A stretch of 64,000 nucleotides of DNA, taken from assembly GCF_000292915.1 (NCBI RefSeq), contig NC_018513.1, positions 2,046,001 to 2,110,000 on the forward strand, written 5' to 3'. The translations under genes and the position numbers were made by a program. Below, piece after piece: positions 46,952 to 57,972 of this stretch (within the stretch, counting starts at the first letter, position 1; every line of letters starts with the position of its first letter). Under the pieces are notes generated by a model. That model did not search any database. It was not told where the DNA came from and saw only the letters and a program-made list of their open reading frames with translations. Origin of the DNA: Burkholderia cepacia GG4 (lineage in GTDB: Bacteria; Pseudomonadota; Gammaproteobacteria; Burkholderiales; Burkholderiaceae).

Positions 46952-48448
46952 ATGAAAGCCTCCCCGTTGTCCGTGCGCGCCGGGTCGTGCCGCGTCGCCG
47001 TCGCCGCCGCGGTTGCCGCGCTGGCGCTGGCGGGCTGCGCAAACTACATCGGCATCAAGAGCGACAAGCAGATCGCTCCCGCATCGCAATTCGAAACGGC
47101 CCAGAGCCTGCCGGCCCAGGGCGGCCAGTGGCCGGCGCTCAACTGGGCGAGCCAGTTCGGCGATCCACAGTTGCCGAAGCTGATCGACGAGGCGCTCCAG
47201 GGCAACCCGTCGATTGCACAGGCGCAGGCGCGCATCGCGAAGGCGTCGTCGTACATCGAATCGTCGCGCTCGAACCTGATGCCGAAGGCCGAGGCCAGCT
47301 ACTCGTGGACACGCGAGCTGTATTCGGCGAACGCGCTGTTCCCCCCCCCGTACGGCGGCCAGTGGTACAGCGAGAACAACGCGCTCGCCAGCGCATCATG
47401 GGATCTCGATCTGTGGGGCAAGAACCGCGAGCGCCTGCACACGGCCGTGTCGCAGGAAAAGGCCGCCGAAGCCGACATGCAGCAGGCGCGCATCACCCTC
47501 GCAGCGTCGGTGGCCCGCACCTACAACTCGCTCGCGCAACTCTATGCGCTGCGCGACATCGCGCAACGCGAAATCACCAACCGCCAGACGGTCGGCAAGA
47601 TCACCGACGGCCGCGTGTCGGCCGGCCTCGACACCAATGTCGAGCGGCAGACCGCGCGCGGCAATATCGCCACGACCCAGGCGTCGCTGTCGGACCTCGA
47701 CGGCCAGATCACGACGGTGCGCTACCAGCTCGCCGCGCTGCTCGGCAAGGGACCTGACCGCGGGCTGCAGATCGCCGCGCCCGTGATGAACCCGAACGGC
47801 GAAGTCGCACTGCCGGGCAACCTGCCGGCCGACCTCGTGTCGCGCCGCCCCGACATCGTCGCCGCGCGCTGGCAGGTCGAGGCCGCGATGCACGACGTGA
47901 AGGAGGCGAAGGCCGAGTTCTTCCCGGACGTGAACCTCGCGGCCAGCTTCGGCTTCGATGCGTTCGGCTGGGGCAAATTCCTGAACTTCGCGAGCCGCCA
48001 GGCGCAGTTCGGCCCCGCCATCCACCTGCCGATCTTCGACGCCGGCGCGTTGCGCGCGCAGCTCAAGGGCCGCTATGCGGACTTCGACCTGTCGGTCGCG
48101 AACTACAACCAGACGCTGATCAGCGCGCTGAACGACGTCGCGACGCAGGTCGCGTCGATCCGCGCGGTCGATCGCCAGATGGACGACGCACAGCGCGCGC
48201 TCGACGCATCGACGCGCGCGTACGACCTCGCCGTGATCCGCTACAAGGCCGGCCTGTCGCCGCAGCTCCAGGTGCTGACCGCGGACAGCAACCGCCTCGC
48301 ATCGGAACAGACGGTGACCAACCTGAAGATGCGTCGGCGCGACATGCAGCTTGCGCTGATCAAGGCGCTCGGCGGCGGGTTCGACGCGACCGGCACGCGG
48401 CTCGCCGCGCCCGAAGCGGACAAGCAGACAAAACAGGCCGCCAACTGA
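46952..48448 (+). CDS. Outer-membrane efflux lipoprotein (OprM/NodT type), EmrC-like
   Basis: Predicted 498 residues. Signal peptide with lipobox LAGC (Cys29) and two outer-membrane efflux (TolC-like) repeats, containing LPKLIDEALQGNPSIAQAQARIAKASSYIESSRSNLMPKAEASYSW and LPGNLPADLVSRRPDIVAARWQVEAAMHDVKEAKAEFFPDVNLAASFG. It is the outer-membrane channel of the tripartite pump. ATG 46952 begins a proper signal peptide; a GTG at 46916 is possible but adds polar residues. Confidence 0.9.
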   Translation: MKASPLSVRAGSCRVAVAAAVAALALAGCANYIGIKSDKQIAPASQFETAQSLPAQGGQWPALNWASQFGDPQLPKLIDEALQGNPSIAQAQARIAKASSYIESSRSNLMPKAEASYSWTRELYSANALFPPPYGGQWYSENNALASASWDLDLWGKNRERLHTAVSQEKAAEADMQQARITLAASVARTYNSLAQLYALRDIAQREITNRQTVGKITDGRVSAGLDTNVERQTARGNIATTQASLSDLDGQITTVRYQLAALLGKGPDRGLQIAAPVMNPNGEVALPGNLPADLVSRRPDIVAARWQVEAAMHDVKEAKAEFFPDVNLAASFGFDAFGWGKFLNFASRQAQFGPAIHLPIFDAGALRAQLKGRYADFDLSVANYNQTLISALNDVATQVASIRAVDRQMDDAQRALDASTRAYDLAVIRYKAGLSPQLQVLTADSNRLASEQTVTNLKMRRRDMQLALIKALGGGFDATGTRLAAPEADKQTKQAAN

Positions 48449-48500
48449 TCCGGCGCCACCACTACGCAGATACTCGAAATAACGGACGGAGAAAATCGCC

Positions 48501-49715
48501 ATGAGCGACCCTCAACAAAACGCCGCCAGCGCACAACAGGGCAACGGGAAGCGCAAACGGATGATGACGCTGCTGATCGCGGTCATCGTCATTGCGGCCA
48601 TCGCGTACGGTCTGTACTACTTCCTCGTCGCGCGCTTCCATGAAGAGACCGACGACGCATACGTGAACGGCAACGTCGTGCAAATCACGCCGCAGGTCAC
48701 CGGTACGGTGATCGCCGTGAAGGCGGACGATACGCAGACGGTCAAGGCCGGCGATCCGCTGGTCGTGCTCGACCCGGCCGATTCGCAGGTCGCGCTGCAG
48801 CAGGCCGAAGCCAACCTCGCGCAGACGGTGCGCCAGGTGCGCGGCCTGTTCGTCAACGACGACCAGTATCGTGCGCAGGTCGCGCTGCGCCAGTCCGACC
48901 TGTCGAAGGCGCAGGACGATCTGCGCCGCCGGATGGCCGTCGCGCAGACGGGCGCCGTGTCGCAGGAAGAAATCTCCCATGCGCGCGACGCCGTGCGCGC
49001 CGCGCAGGCGTCGGTCGACGCCGCGCAGCAGCAGCTCGCATCGAACCGCGCGCTGACCACGAACACGACGATCGCATCGCACCCGAACGTCATGGCCGCG
49101 GCAGCGAAGGTTCGCGACGCGTACCTCGCGAATGCGCGTAACGTGCTGCCCGCACCGGTCACGGGCTATGTCGCGAAGCGCTCGGTACAGGTCGGCCAGC
49201 GCGTGTCGCCGGGCAACCCGCTGATGTCGGTCGTGCCGCTGAACGCGGTGTGGGTCGACGCGAACTTCAAGGAAGTCCAGCTCAAGCACATGCGCATCGG
49301 CCAGCCGGTCGAGCTGACGGCCGACATCTACGGCTCGTCGGCCGTCTACCACGGCAAGGTCGTCGGCTTCTCGGCCGGCACCGGCTCGGCGTTCTCGCTG
49401 CTGCCGGCGCAGAACGCGACCGGCAACTGGATCAAGGTCGTGCAGCGCCTGCCGGTGCGTATCGAGATCGACCCGAAGGAACTCGAGAAGCACCCGCTGC
49501 GCATCGGCCTGTCGATGCAGGTCGACGTCGACATCAAGGACGAACGCGGCGACCAGCTCGCCAATGCGCAGAACACCGTCTACGAGACCAACGTGTTCGC
49601 GAAGTACGGCGATGAAGCCGACGCCGAAATCGCTCGCATCGTCGCCGAGAACGCGGGCGGCAACGCACCGGCACCGGCCGCGGCGAAGTCGAACAGCGCC
49701 GCCAAGATGATGTAA
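48501..49715 (+). CDS. emrA: EmrA-like membrane-fusion protein
   Basis: Predicted 404 residues. Short cytoplasmic start, one membrane anchor (MMTLLIAVIVIAAIAYGLYYFLV), biotinyl/lipoyl-like hairpin (ETDDAYVNGNVVQITPQVTGTVIAVKADDTQTVKAGDPLVVLD), a long alpha-helical hairpin (about 95-190) and beta-barrel (VTGYVAKRSVQVGQRVSPGNPLMSVVPLNAVWVDANFKE). It bridges the EmrB pump and the outer-membrane channel. It starts 52 bases after the channel gene. Confidence 0.92.
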   Translation: MSDPQQNAASAQQGNGKRKRMMTLLIAVIVIAAIAYGLYYFLVARFHEETDDAYVNGNVVQITPQVTGTVIAVKADDTQTVKAGDPLVVLDPADSQVALQQAEANLAQTVRQVRGLFVNDDQYRAQVALRQSDLSKAQDDLRRRMAVAQTGAVSQEEISHARDAVRAAQASVDAAQQQLASNRALTTNTTIASHPNVMAAAAKVRDAYLANARNVLPAPVTGYVAKRSVQVGQRVSPGNPLMSVVPLNAVWVDANFKEVQLKHMRIGQPVELTADIYGSSAVYHGKVVGFSAGTGSAFSLLPAQNATGNWIKVVQRLPVRIEIDPKELEKHPLRIGLSMQVDVDIKDERGDQLANAQNTVYETNVFAKYGDEADAEIARIVAENAGGNAPAPAAAKSNSAAKMM

Positions 49716-49743
49716 CGGCTCCGACTCCGGAAAAACTACCGAC

Positions 49744-51303
49744 ATGGCACAGGCTCCTGTCTCCCACCCGCCGCTGCAGGGCGGGCAACTCGTGCTCGGG
49801 ACGATCGCGGTATCGCTCGCGGTGTTCATGAACGTGCTCGACACGTCCATCGCGAACGTCGCGATCCCGACCATCTCGGGCGACCTCGGCGTGTCGTCCG
49901 ACCAGGGTACGTGGGTCATCACGTCGTTCGCGGTCGCGAACGCGATCTCCGTGCCGCTGACGGGCTGGCTGACCGACCGCTTCGGACAGGTGCGCCTGTT
50001 CCTCGCGTCGATCATCCTGTTCGTCATCTCGTCGTGGATGTGCGGGCTGGCGCCGAGCCTGCCGTTCCTGCTCGCGTCGCGCGTGCTCCAGGGCGCGGTC
50101 GCGGGGCCGATGATTCCGCTGTCGCAATCGCTGCTGCTGTCGAGCTACCCGCGCGCCAAGGCGCCGATGGCGCTCGCCCTGTGGTCGATGACGACGCTGA
50201 TCGCACCGGTCGCCGGCCCGATCCTCGGCGGCTGGATCTCGGACAACTATTCGTGGCCGTGGATCTTCTACGTGAACATCCCGGTCGGCATCGGCGCCGC
50301 GCTTGCCACGTGGTCGATCTATCGCACGCGCGAATCGACGGTGCGCCGCGCGCCGATCGACGGCGTCGGCCTCGCGCTGCTCGTGCTGTGGGTCGGCTCC
50401 CTGCAGATCATGCTCGACAAAGGCAAGGATCTCGACTGGTTCTCGTCGACCACGATCATCGCGCTCGCGCTGATCGCAGTCATCTCGTTCGCGTTCTTCG
50501 TGATCTGGGAGCTGACGGCGGAACATCCGGTCGTCGACCTGTCGCTGTTCCGCAGGCGCAACTTCACGGGCGGCACGATCGCGCTCGCGGTCGGCTACGG
50601 GCTCTACTTCGGCAACCTGGTGCTGCTGCCGCTGTGGCTGCAGACCCAGATCGGCTATACGGCGACCGACGCCGGCCTCGTGATGGCGCCGGTCGGGCTG
50701 TTCGCGATCCTGCTGTCGCCGCTGACCGGCAAGTTCCTGCCACGCACGGACCCTCGCTATATCGCGACTGCCGCGTTCCTGACGTTCGCGCTGTGCTTCT
50801 GGATGCGCTCGCGCTATACGACCGGCGTCGACCAATGGTCGCTGACGCTGCCGACGCTCGTGCAAGGCATCGCGATGGCCGGCTTCTTCATCCCGCTCGT
50901 GTCGATCACGCTGTCCGGCCTGCCCGGCCACCGCATTCCCGCGGCATCGGGCCTGTCGAACTTCGTGCGGATCATGTGCGGCGGCATCGGCACGTCGATC
51001 TTCCAGACCGCGTGGGATCACCGGAACAACTTCCACCACGCGCAACTGGTCGAGCAGGCCAACCCGTACAACCCGACGTTCAACCAGGCCGTCACGCAGA
51101 TGGGCAACCTCGGGCTGACGCCGGATCAGGCGCACGGCCTCATTAACAACATGGCCACGCAGCAGGCCGCGCAACTCGGCGTGAACGACCTGTTCTATAT
51201 ATCGGCGGCGATCTTCGTGCTGCTGATCGGACTGATCTGGATCACCAAGCCCGAACGGGCTGGCGGCGGCGATGCCGGTGCGGCGGCGTCGGCTGCACAC
51301 TGA
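49744..51303 (+). CDS. emrB: EmrB-like MFS drug efflux transporter (DHA2)
   Basis: Predicted 519 residues with fourteen hydrophobic helices. DHA2 signature AVFMNVLDTSIANVAIPTISGDLGVSSDQGTWVITSF, motif A LTDRFGQVRLF and motif C-type stretch LIAPVAGPILGGWISDNYSWPWIFYVNIPVG. It exports hydrophobic drugs or fatty acids by proton antiport. It is the last gene of the marR-emr operon, which ends in a strong terminator. Confidence 0.94.
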   Translation: MAQAPVSHPPLQGGQLVLGTIAVSLAVFMNVLDTSIANVAIPTISGDLGVSSDQGTWVITSFAVANAISVPLTGWLTDRFGQVRLFLASIILFVISSWMCGLAPSLPFLLASRVLQGAVAGPMIPLSQSLLLSSYPRAKAPMALALWSMTTLIAPVAGPILGGWISDNYSWPWIFYVNIPVGIGAALATWSIYRTRESTVRRAPIDGVGLALLVLWVGSLQIMLDKGKDLDWFSSTTIIALALIAVISFAFFVIWELTAEHPVVDLSLFRRRNFTGGTIALAVGYGLYFGNLVLLPLWLQTQIGYTATDAGLVMAPVGLFAILLSPLTGKFLPRTDPRYIATAAFLTFALCFWMRSRYTTGVDQWSLTLPTLVQGIAMAGFFIPLVSITLSGLPGHRIPAASGLSNFVRIMCGGIGTSIFQTAWDHRNNFHHAQLVEQANPYNPTFNQAVTQMGNLGLTPDQAHGLINNMATQQAAQLGVNDLFYISAAIFVLLIGLIWITKPERAGGGDAGAAASAAH

Positions 51304-51329
51304 GTGAGGATCGGGCTGACCATCCTATT

Positions 51330-51358
51330 AAGCCCGGTCGATCGACCGGGCTTTTTTT
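51330..51358 (+). terminator. Terminator of the emr operon
   Basis: AAGCCCGGTCGATCGACCGGGCTT is a perfect 24-base palindrome followed by a T tract, 27 bases after emrB. It can also act for the convergent truB gene. Confidence 0.93.
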
Positions 51359-51385
51359 AATCCGACGGCGCGTGCGCGCCGCGAA

Positions 51386-52318
51386 TCAAGCAGCCGTCAC
51401 CACGAGGCGTTCGGGTGCGAGCACGCCATTGGCCTTGCGAGCCACGCCGAGCAACCGCGCCGCGTCGTACACGCGCACGCGCTCACCCTCGGTCGCGTCG
51501 ATCGGGTCGAGCGCCGACAGCGGCAGGCGCTGACCATGCAGAAACCGCTTCGCGCTGGCTTCGTCGAGACGAACGAGAGGAAACGTCGACAACAACGCGT
51601 CGACCGGCTGAAGCCACGCATCGCGCGCGGTTTCGTCGGCGTCGGACAGCGCATCGAGCGTCACCGCATGTTCGAGCGTCAGCGCACCGACGCCCGTGCG
51701 ACGCAGCATCGTCAGGTGTGCGCCGCAACCGAGCGCTTCGCCGATGTCTTCCGCCAGCGTGCGCACATACGTGCCCTTGCTGCACGTCACGCGAAACGTC
51801 ACGTCCGGCAGTTCGCAGGCAAGCAAGTCGAGCGCATGGATCGTCACGTTGCGCCCTTCCCGTTCGACGGTCTGGCCCGCACGCGCGTATTCGTACAGCG
51901 GCTTGCCGTCACGCTTGAGCGCCGAATACATCGGCGGCACCTGCACGATCTCGCCGGTGAAGCGCGCGAGCGCCGCTTCCACCGCCGCCCGGTCGCATTC
52001 GACGGCGCGCGCGTCGAGCACGTCGCCTTCCGCGTCGCCGGTGGTCGTGCGCACGCCGAGACGCATCGTCGCTTCGTAGGTCTTGTCCGCGTCGAGCAAA
52101 TCCTGCGAAAACTTCGTCGCCTCGCCGAAGCACAGCGGCAACAGACCGGAGGCCAGCGGATCGAGCGTGCCGGTATGGCCGGCTTTCTTCGCGAGCAGCA
52201 GGCGCTTCGCGCGAATCAGGGCGTCGTTGCTCGACAGGCCGATCGGCTTGTCGAGCAGGAGGACACCGTCCAGCGCGCGCCGGGGCACGCGTGGACGCTG
52301 GGATGCTGCAGTCGTCAT
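51386..52318 (-). CDS. truB: tRNA pseudouridine-55 synthase TruB
   Basis: Predicted 310 residues. GVLLLDKPIGLSSNDALIRAKRLL and the catalytic Asp in HTGTLDPLASGLLPLCFGEATKFSQ, then YEYARAGQTVEREGR and SKGTYVRTLAEDIGEALGCGAHL, all typical of TruB. It converts U55 of tRNA to pseudouridine. Last gene of the rimP-nusA-infB-rbfA-truB operon, 13 bases after rbfA. Confidence 0.95.
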   Translation of the reverse strand: MTTAASQRPRVPRRALDGVLLLDKPIGLSSNDALIRAKRLLLAKKAGHTGTLDPLASGLLPLCFGEATKFSQDLLDADKTYEATMRLGVRTTTGDAEGDVLDARAVECDRAAVEAALARFTGEIVQVPPMYSALKRDGKPLYEYARAGQTVEREGRNVTIHALDLLACELPDVTFRVTCSKGTYVRTLAEDIGEALGCGAHLTMLRRTGVGALTLEHAVTLDALSDADETARDAWLQPVDALLSTFPLVRLDEASAKRFLHGQRLPLSALDPIDATEGERVRVYDAARLLGVARKANGVLAPERLVVTAA

Positions 52319-52331
52319 AGGGGGCGCGAGC

Positions 52332-52727
52332 TCAGTCGTCCTTCGCGGGCGCGTCGGCTTCGTCGTCTTTCGCGCGCGTCGAGTTGGCTTCCTTGATCAG
52401 GCGCGACATTTCCACGGCCTTCTCGATCGTCTGGTCGTAATGGAAATGCAGCGTCGGCACCGTATGGATGTGCAGGCGCTTGAACAGCAGGTTGTGCAGG
52501 TGGCCCGACGCATGGTTCAGCGCCTCCTGCGTCTTGGCCGGATCGCCGGTAAGCGCGGTGAAGTACACCTTCGCATGCGCGTAGTCCGGCGTGAGTTCCA
52601 CGCTCTGGATGGTAACGATGCCGATGCGCGGGTCCTTGACCTCGCGCATGATGAGTTCGGACAGATCGCGCTGAATCTGGTCAGCAATCTGAACGTTGCG
52701 ATTGGGGGAAGTACGTTTCCTGGACAT
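52332..52727 (-). CDS. rbfA: Ribosome-binding factor A
   Basis: Predicted 131 residues. KH-like RbfA domain: [52 protein letters not shown], followed by [35 protein letters not shown]. An acidic tail ([14 protein letters not shown]) ends the protein. It helps late maturation of the 30S subunit and 16S rRNA 5' end. It lies between infB and truB. Confidence 0.94.
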   Translation of the reverse strand: MSRKRTSPNRNVQIADQIQRDLSELIMREVKDPRIGIVTIQSVELTPDYAHAKVYFTALTGDPAKTQEALNHASGHLHNLLFKRLHIHTVPTLHFHYDQTIEKAVEMSRLIKEANSTRAKDDEADAPAKDD

Positions 52728-52788
52728 GATCGATCCGTGATCCCGTTATCAGGATAAAGCGGCGCGCCGTTGGCACGCCACCATGAAA

Positions 52789-52822
52789 ATGGGCGGGACA
52801 GGCCCAAGCCTGCCCCGCCCAT
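52789..52822 (-). other. Hairpin between infB and rbfA
   Basis: ATGGGCGGG-A-CAGGC / GCCTG-C-CCCGCCCAT with a CCAA loop, followed by TTTTC on the minus strand. It is a likely partial terminator or 3'-end stabiliser separating infB from rbfA-truB. Confidence 0.75.
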
Positions 52823-52839
52823 GAGCCGATACGCGACGA

Positions 52840-55761
52840 TTACAACGTACGCGCGACTTCGGTCACTTCGAAGACTTCGAACTGGTCGCCTTCGGTGACG
52901 TCGTTGAAGTTCTTCACCGACATACCGCACTCGAAGCCTTGCTTGACTTCCTTCACGTCGTCCTTGAAACGCTTCAGCGATTCGAGTTCGCCCGTGAAGA
53001 TCACGACGTTGTTGCGCAGCACGCGAACCGACGACGAGCGCTTGACGATACCGTCCGTCACCATACAGCCGGCGACCGTGCCGATCTTCGGCACCTTGAA
53101 CACCTGGCGCACCTCGACCATACCGGTGATAACTTCGCGCTTCTCCGGCGCCAGCATGCCCGACATTGCCGCCTTCACCTCATCTACTGCGTCGTAGATG
53201 ATGTTGTAGTAGCGAATGTCGATGCCGTTCGACTCGGCCAGCTTGCGTGCCTGTGCATCCGCACGCGTGTTGAAGCCGATGATGACCGCCTTCGATGCCG
53301 TTGCCAGGTTGACGTCGTTTTCGCTGATGCCGCCCACCGCGCTGTGCACGATCTGAACGCGCACTTCGTCGGTCGACAGCTTGAGCAGCGACTGCACGAG
53401 TGCTTCCTGCGAACCCTGCACGTCTGCCTTGATGATGAGCGGCAGGTTCTGCACTTCGCCTTCGCCCATCTGCTCGAGCATGCTTTCCAGCTTCGCGGCC
53501 TGCTGCTTCGCAAGCTTGACGTCGCGGAACTTGCCCTGGCGGAACAACGCGATTTCACGCGCCTTGCGCTCGTCCGGCAGCACGATCACTTCCTCGCCTG
53601 CACCCGGCACTTCCGACAGACCCTGGATTTCGACCGGGATCGACGGGCCGGCTTCCTTCGTCGGCTTGCCGTTCTCGTCGAGCATCGCACGCACGCGGCC
53701 ATAAGCCGTGCCTGCGAGCACGATGTCGCCGCGGTTCAGCGTACCGGACTGGACCAGGATCGTCGCGACCGGGCCCTTGCCCTTGTCGAGCTTCGCTTCG
53801 ATCACGATACCCTTGGCCGGCGCCTCGACCGGTGCCTTCAGCTCCAGCACTTCGGCCTGCAGCAGCACGTTCTCGAGCAGGTCGTCGATACCGACGCCCG
53901 TCTTCGCCGACACCGGCACGAACGGCGAATCGCCACCGTATTCTTCCGGCACGACACCTTCCGCGACCAGTTCCTGCTTGACGCGGTCCGGGTTCGCTTC
54001 CGGCTTGTCGATCTTGTTGATTGCAACGACGATCGGCACGCCACCTGCCTTCGCGTGGGCGATGGCTTCCTTCGTCTGCGGCATCACGCCGTCGTCGGCC
54101 GCTACCACCAGCACCACGATGTCGGTCGCCTTCGCGCCGCGTGCACGCATTGCCGTGAACGCCTCGTGACCCGGCGTATCGAGGAACGTGATGACGCCGC
54201 GCGGCGTGTCGACGTGATATGCGCCGATGTGCTGCGTAATGCCGCCGGCTTCGCCCGCTGCAACCTTCGCGCGGCGGATGTGGTCGAGCAACGAGGTCTT
54301 GCCGTGGTCGACGTGACCCATCACGGTGACGACCGGCGGACGCGGCAATTGCTCCGCATCGGTACCGGTCTCGCCTTCGACCAGCAGTGCTTCCGGATCG
54401 TCCAGCTTCGCCGCAACCGCGCGGTGGCCCAGTTCCTCGACGACGATCATCGCCGTTTCCTGGTCCAGCACCTGGTTGATCGTGACCATCTGGCCCATCT
54501 TCATCATCACCTTGATGACTTCCGAGGCCTTGATCGACATCTTGTGCGCGAGATCGGCGACCGAAACGGTTTCCGGCACGTGCACTTCACGCACGATCGG
54601 CTCGGTCGGTGCCTGGAACGACGATGCGCTGTCCTGGTGACGGCCGCGCCCCTTCGGGCCGCCGCGCCAGCCGCGGTCGACACCGCCGCTCGAATCGCCA
54701 CGCGTCTTGATGCCGCGGCGCTTGGCCGCGTCGTCCTGCCAGCCGCCCTTGCCGCCGCCCGGCTTCTTGTTGCGGTCGCCCGCGCCTGCCGGTGCCTGCG
54801 TCGTCGCCGGCGCTGCGCCGGCCGGCTTCTTCACGGCCGGACGTGCCTGCGCGCCTGCGCCCGCCGGCTTTGCCGGCTTGTGCAGCGTGCCCTTCGCTTC
54901 GGCCGGCTTCGGCGGCTCGACCGGCTTCGGCGGCTCGACTGCCTTGACCACGGCCTTGCGCGGCGTGTTCATCATTTCGCGGATCGCGCGCGCTTCGGCT
55001 TCTGCCGCCGCGCGACGCTTGCTGATCTCTTCCTGCTCGGCGCGCGCCTTGTCGGCAGCCTCGCGGGCTGCGTCCTCGGCCTTCTTCGCCGCTTCACGCT
55101 GTGCCGCACGTTCCGCGGCCGCGCGTGCTTCGTCCTGCGCGGACTGCGCACCGGCTGCTTCCTGCTTGGCCTCGGCGGCCTGCTGGGCAGCAGCCTGCTG
55201 TGCCGCTGCGGCTTCGGCCGCGGCATGCTTCGCCGCCGCTTCTTCCTCGGCACGGCGGCGCTCGGCCTCGGCCGCTTCCTCGCGGGCGCGGCGCTCGGCT
55301 TCCTCGCGCTCGAGGCGCTCCTGGCGCTCGCGCAGTTCCTGCGCCTGCTTCTCGAGCAGCTCGGCCTCGCGGCGCGCCTCTTCCTCGCGACGCTTCAGTT
55401 CTGCATCGTCGTCCGCTTCGGCGACCTGCGCCTGACCCTGTTCCGCACCCTCCGCCACGTCGTCGCGCTTGACGAACGTGCGCTTCTTGCGGACCTCGAC
55501 CTGAATGGTGCGAGCCTTGCCCGTCGCGTCAGACTGCTTGATCTCCGACGTATGCTTGCGGGTCAGCGTGATCTTGCGCTTGTCGCCGTCGGTTGCGCCA
55601 TGCGACTTGCGCAAATGATCGAGCAGACGCGCCTTGTCCGCCTCGGACAGCGCATCGTCTTCACTCGCTTTCTGGACGCCCGCTGCCTGCAGCTGCTCGA
55701 GCAGCACACCAGCAGGCATTTTCAGTTCCGCGGCAAATTGGGCTACGTTGTTACTCGCCAT
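52840..55761 (-). CDS. infB: Translation initiation factor IF-2
   Basis: Predicted 973 residues. N-terminal IF2-N module ([29 protein letters not shown]), a very long Ala/Glu/Arg helical and Pro/Lys linker (about 85-380), then the G domain ([43 protein letters not shown]) and C1/C2 domains. It places fMet-tRNA on the 30S subunit. It follows nusA after 91 bases. The charged linker explains the high length compared with shorter IF2 proteins. Confidence 0.96.
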   Translation of the reverse strand: MASNNVAQFAAELKMPAGVLLEQLQAAGVQKASEDDALSEADKARLLDHLRKSHGATDGDKRKITLTRKHTSEIKQSDATGKARTIQVEVRKKRTFVKRDDVAEGAEQGQAQVAEADDDAELKRREEEARREAELLEKQAQELRERQERLEREEAERRAREEAAEAERRRAEEEAAAKHAAAEAAAAQQAAAQQAAEAKQEAAGAQSAQDEARAAAERAAQREAAKKAEDAAREAADKARAEQEEISKRRAAAEAEARAIREMMNTPRKAVVKAVEPPKPVEPPKPAEAKGTLHKPAKPAGAGAQARPAVKKPAGAAPATTQAPAGAGDRNKKPGGGKGGWQDDAAKRRGIKTRGDSSGGVDRGWRGGPKGRGRHQDSASSFQAPTEPIVREVHVPETVSVADLAHKMSIKASEVIKVMMKMGQMVTINQVLDQETAMIVVEELGHRAVAAKLDDPEALLVEGETGTDAEQLPRPPVVTVMGHVDHGKTSLLDHIRRAKVAAGEAGGITQHIGAYHVDTPRGVITFLDTPGHEAFTAMRARGAKATDIVVLVVAADDGVMPQTKEAIAHAKAGGVPIVVAINKIDKPEANPDRVKQELVAEGVVPEEYGGDSPFVPVSAKTGVGIDDLLENVLLQAEVLELKAPVEAPAKGIVIEAKLDKGKGPVATILVQSGTLNRGDIVLAGTAYGRVRAMLDENGKPTKEAGPSIPVEIQGLSEVPGAGEEVIVLPDERKAREIALFRQGKFRDVKLAKQQAAKLESMLEQMGEGEVQNLPLIIKADVQGSQEALVQSLLKLSTDEVRVQIVHSAVGGISENDVNLATASKAVIIGFNTRADAQARKLAESNGIDIRYYNIIYDAVDEVKAAMSGMLAPEKREVITGMVEVRQVFKVPKIGTVAGCMVTDGIVKRSSSVRVLRNNVVIFTGELESLKRFKDDVKEVKQGFECGMSVKNFNDVTEGDQFEVFEVTEVARTL

Positions 55762-55852
55762 TCATTCCTCTTAGTGCAAGGACAGATTCCTTGCGGTTAG
55801 CATCGGGTCAGGCCATACGGCCGCCATCAAATCAGTGCGCCATGGTCATTTC

Positions 55853-57328
55853 TCACTGGAACCAATGTTCACGTGCTTTCATGATCAACGCCTTAGCGGC
55901 ATCCTCTTCCATCCCGGTCATGTCGACCAGTTCATCCACAGCCAGCTCGGCGACATCGTCGCGCGTCTGCATACCGTGTTCAGCCAGCTTCGCGAGCAAC
56001 TCCGGCGTGACGCCGTCGAGGCCCTTCAGATCCAGCGCTGCGTTCTCGACCTTTTCTTCGTTCGCGATCGCCATCGTCAACAGTGCGTCGCGTGCGCGGT
56101 TGCGCAGCTCGTGCACGGTGTCCTCGTCGAACGCCTCGATTTCGAGCATTTCGTTGAGCGGTACGTAAGCGATCTCTTCGAGGCTCGTGAAGCCTTCGTC
56201 GATCAGGATGTCGGCAACTTCTTCGTCGACGTCGAGACGCGCCATGAACAGCGCACGCAGTCGGTCGCGCTCTTCACCCTGCTTCAGGGCGGATTCGTCC
56301 GGCGTCATGATGTTGATCTGCCAGCCGGTCAGTTCGCCGGCAAGGCGAACGTTCTGACCGCTGCGGCCGATCGCGACAGCCAGCTCGTTCTCGTCGACGA
56401 CGACGTCCATCGCGTGCTTTTCTTCATCGACGACGATCGACTGGACGGCTGCCGGCGCGAGCGCGCCGATCACGAACTGGGCGGGATCCTCGGACCATAG
56501 CACGATGTCGATGTTTTCGCCACCGAGCTCGTTACGCACGGCCTGCACGCGGGAGCCGCGAATGCCGACGCAGGTGCCGATCGGATCGATCCGCTTGTCG
56601 TAGGCGATCACGCCGATCTTCGCGCGCACGCCCGGATCGCGAGCGGCCGCCTTGATCTCGAGCAGGCCCTGCTCGATTTCCGGCACTTCCATCTCGAACA
56701 GCTTCATCAGGAACTCGGGCGCCGTGCGCGAGAGTTCGATCTGCGGGCCGCGCGCCGTGCGGTCGACCTTCGCGATGTACGCACGCACGCGGTCGCCCAC
56801 GCGCAGGTTTTCCTTCGGGATCAGCTGGTCGCGGCGCAGCAGCGCTTCGACACGGCCCGATTCGACGATGAAGTTGCCCTTGTCAAGGCGCTTCACCGTC
56901 CCCGTCATGATCTTTTCGCCGCGTTCGAGGTAGTCGTTCAGGATCTGCTCGCGCTCGGCATCGCGCACCTTCTGCAGGATCACCTGCTTCGCGGCCTGCG
57001 CGCCGATGCGGCCGAACTCGATCGACGGCACCGGCTCCTCGATGAATTCGCCGACTTCGACGTCGGGTTTTTGTTCACGTGCTTCAAACAGCAGGATCTC
57101 GCGATCCGGCTCCTGCAAGCCTGCCTCGTCGGGCACGACGAGCCAGCGACGGAAGGTTTCGTGCTCGCCGCTTTCGCGATCGATATGGACGCGGATTTCG
57201 GCGCCTTCGTCGAACAGCTTCTTGGAAGCGGACGCGAGCGCAGCCTCGAGGGCGCCCAGCACCACATCCTTGTCGACGTTTTTCTCGCGCGCCAGCGCAT
57301 CCACCAGCATCAACACTTCGCGACTCAT
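55853..57328 (-). CDS. nusA: Transcription termination/antitermination factor NusA
   Basis: Predicted 491 residues. N-terminal RNA polymerase-binding domain ([37 protein letters not shown]), S1 domain ([31 protein letters not shown]), two KH domains ([52 protein letters not shown]) and two C-terminal acidic repeats, as in E. coli. It controls pausing and intrinsic termination. Its ATG overlaps the rimP stop by one base (TAATG), so the two are coupled. Confidence 0.96.
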   Translation of the reverse strand: MSREVLMLVDALAREKNVDKDVVLGALEAALASASKKLFDEGAEIRVHIDRESGEHETFRRWLVVPDEAGLQEPDREILLFEAREQKPDVEVGEFIEEPVPSIEFGRIGAQAAKQVILQKVRDAEREQILNDYLERGEKIMTGTVKRLDKGNFIVESGRVEALLRRDQLIPKENLRVGDRVRAYIAKVDRTARGPQIELSRTAPEFLMKLFEMEVPEIEQGLLEIKAAARDPGVRAKIGVIAYDKRIDPIGTCVGIRGSRVQAVRNELGGENIDIVLWSEDPAQFVIGALAPAAVQSIVVDEEKHAMDVVVDENELAVAIGRSGQNVRLAGELTGWQINIMTPDESALKQGEERDRLRALFMARLDVDEEVADILIDEGFTSLEEIAYVPLNEMLEIEAFDEDTVHELRNRARDALLTMAIANEEKVENAALDLKGLDGVTPELLAKLAEHGMQTRDDVAELAVDELVDMTGMEEDAAKALIMKAREHWFQ

Positions 57329-57786
57329 TATTTGCGGCTCCTAAAGTCAACTTGCGGAATCAGGCGGGCTTTGTCGATATCGGCCAGCGTGAAATCCAGC
57401 ATGGCTGCCTCGCCCTTCTTCCTCTCAAATTCCAAACCGATCGTTTCGCCATTCGGCGCGTGCAGAATGCCCCGGTACGTCTTGCGCCCGTCCAGCGGCT
57501 TTTTCAAGGTCACGGAAACTTCGCTGCCGGCGAAGCGCTCGAAGTCGGCCAGCTTCTTCAACGGGCGGTCGAGCCCCGGGGACGAGACTTCGAGCCGTTC
57601 GTAATCGATGTTTTCGACCGTCAAGACGTGCTGGAGCTGACGCGTGACCTTTTCGCAATCTTCGAGCGAGATTCCGGCAGGCTGATCGATATAGATGCAA
57701 AGCATGCCGCGCCCGGTGCGCTCGAGATCCACCAGCTCGTAGCCGAGCCCGGTGACCGTGGTTTCTATCAGTTCCGTCAGTTGCAC
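57328..57786 (-). CDS. rimP: Ribosome maturation factor RimP
   Basis: Predicted 152 residues. RimP N-domain ([59 protein letters not shown]) with the strongly conserved [21 protein letters not shown], then an SH3-like C-domain. It is needed for 30S assembly. First gene of the operon that includes nusA, infB, rbfA and truB. A promoter and a terminator-like hairpin lie in its leader. Confidence 0.95.
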   Translation of the reverse strand: MQLTELIETTVTGLGYELVDLERTGRGMLCIYIDQPAGISLEDCEKVTRQLQHVLTVENIDYERLEVSSPGLDRPLKKLADFERFAGSEVSVTLKKPLDGRKTYRGILHAPNGETIGLEFERKKGEAAMLDFTLADIDKARLIPQVDFRSRK

Positions 57787-57888
57787 TGTGTCCTCTCAGG
57801 TGTTCGCGCCCGCCGCTCGCGATTCACCCGCGGGCGCGCGCCTTAGCCGGCGCAGGAAGCGCTACCCGAGATGCCTAACCGTTTCAGC

Positions 57889-57912
57889 AAAAAAAATGGG
57901 CGGAACGCCCAT
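57889..57912 (-). terminator. Intrinsic terminator inside the rimP-nusA leader
   Basis: On the minus strand ATGGGCG-TTC-CGCCCAT is followed by eight T. It lies about 75 bases after the predicted transcription start and about 100 bases before the rimP start codon. It would end a roughly 78-nucleotide RNA unless read through. A short frame (ATG TGC GGC ... TAG) runs across it and ends at 57862. Confidence 0.8.
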
Positions 57913-57972
57913 CTTCTTACTGGTGGTCGCACCTGAGCCGCACATTGAATCCGTACGCCCAGCGACTCCGCG

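Noticed and set aside
57889..57966. tRNA gene in the rimP leader (as metY in E. coli)
   Set aside because: The RNA ends with ACCACCA-like bases before the hairpin, but no cloverleaf arms can be drawn from the sequence.
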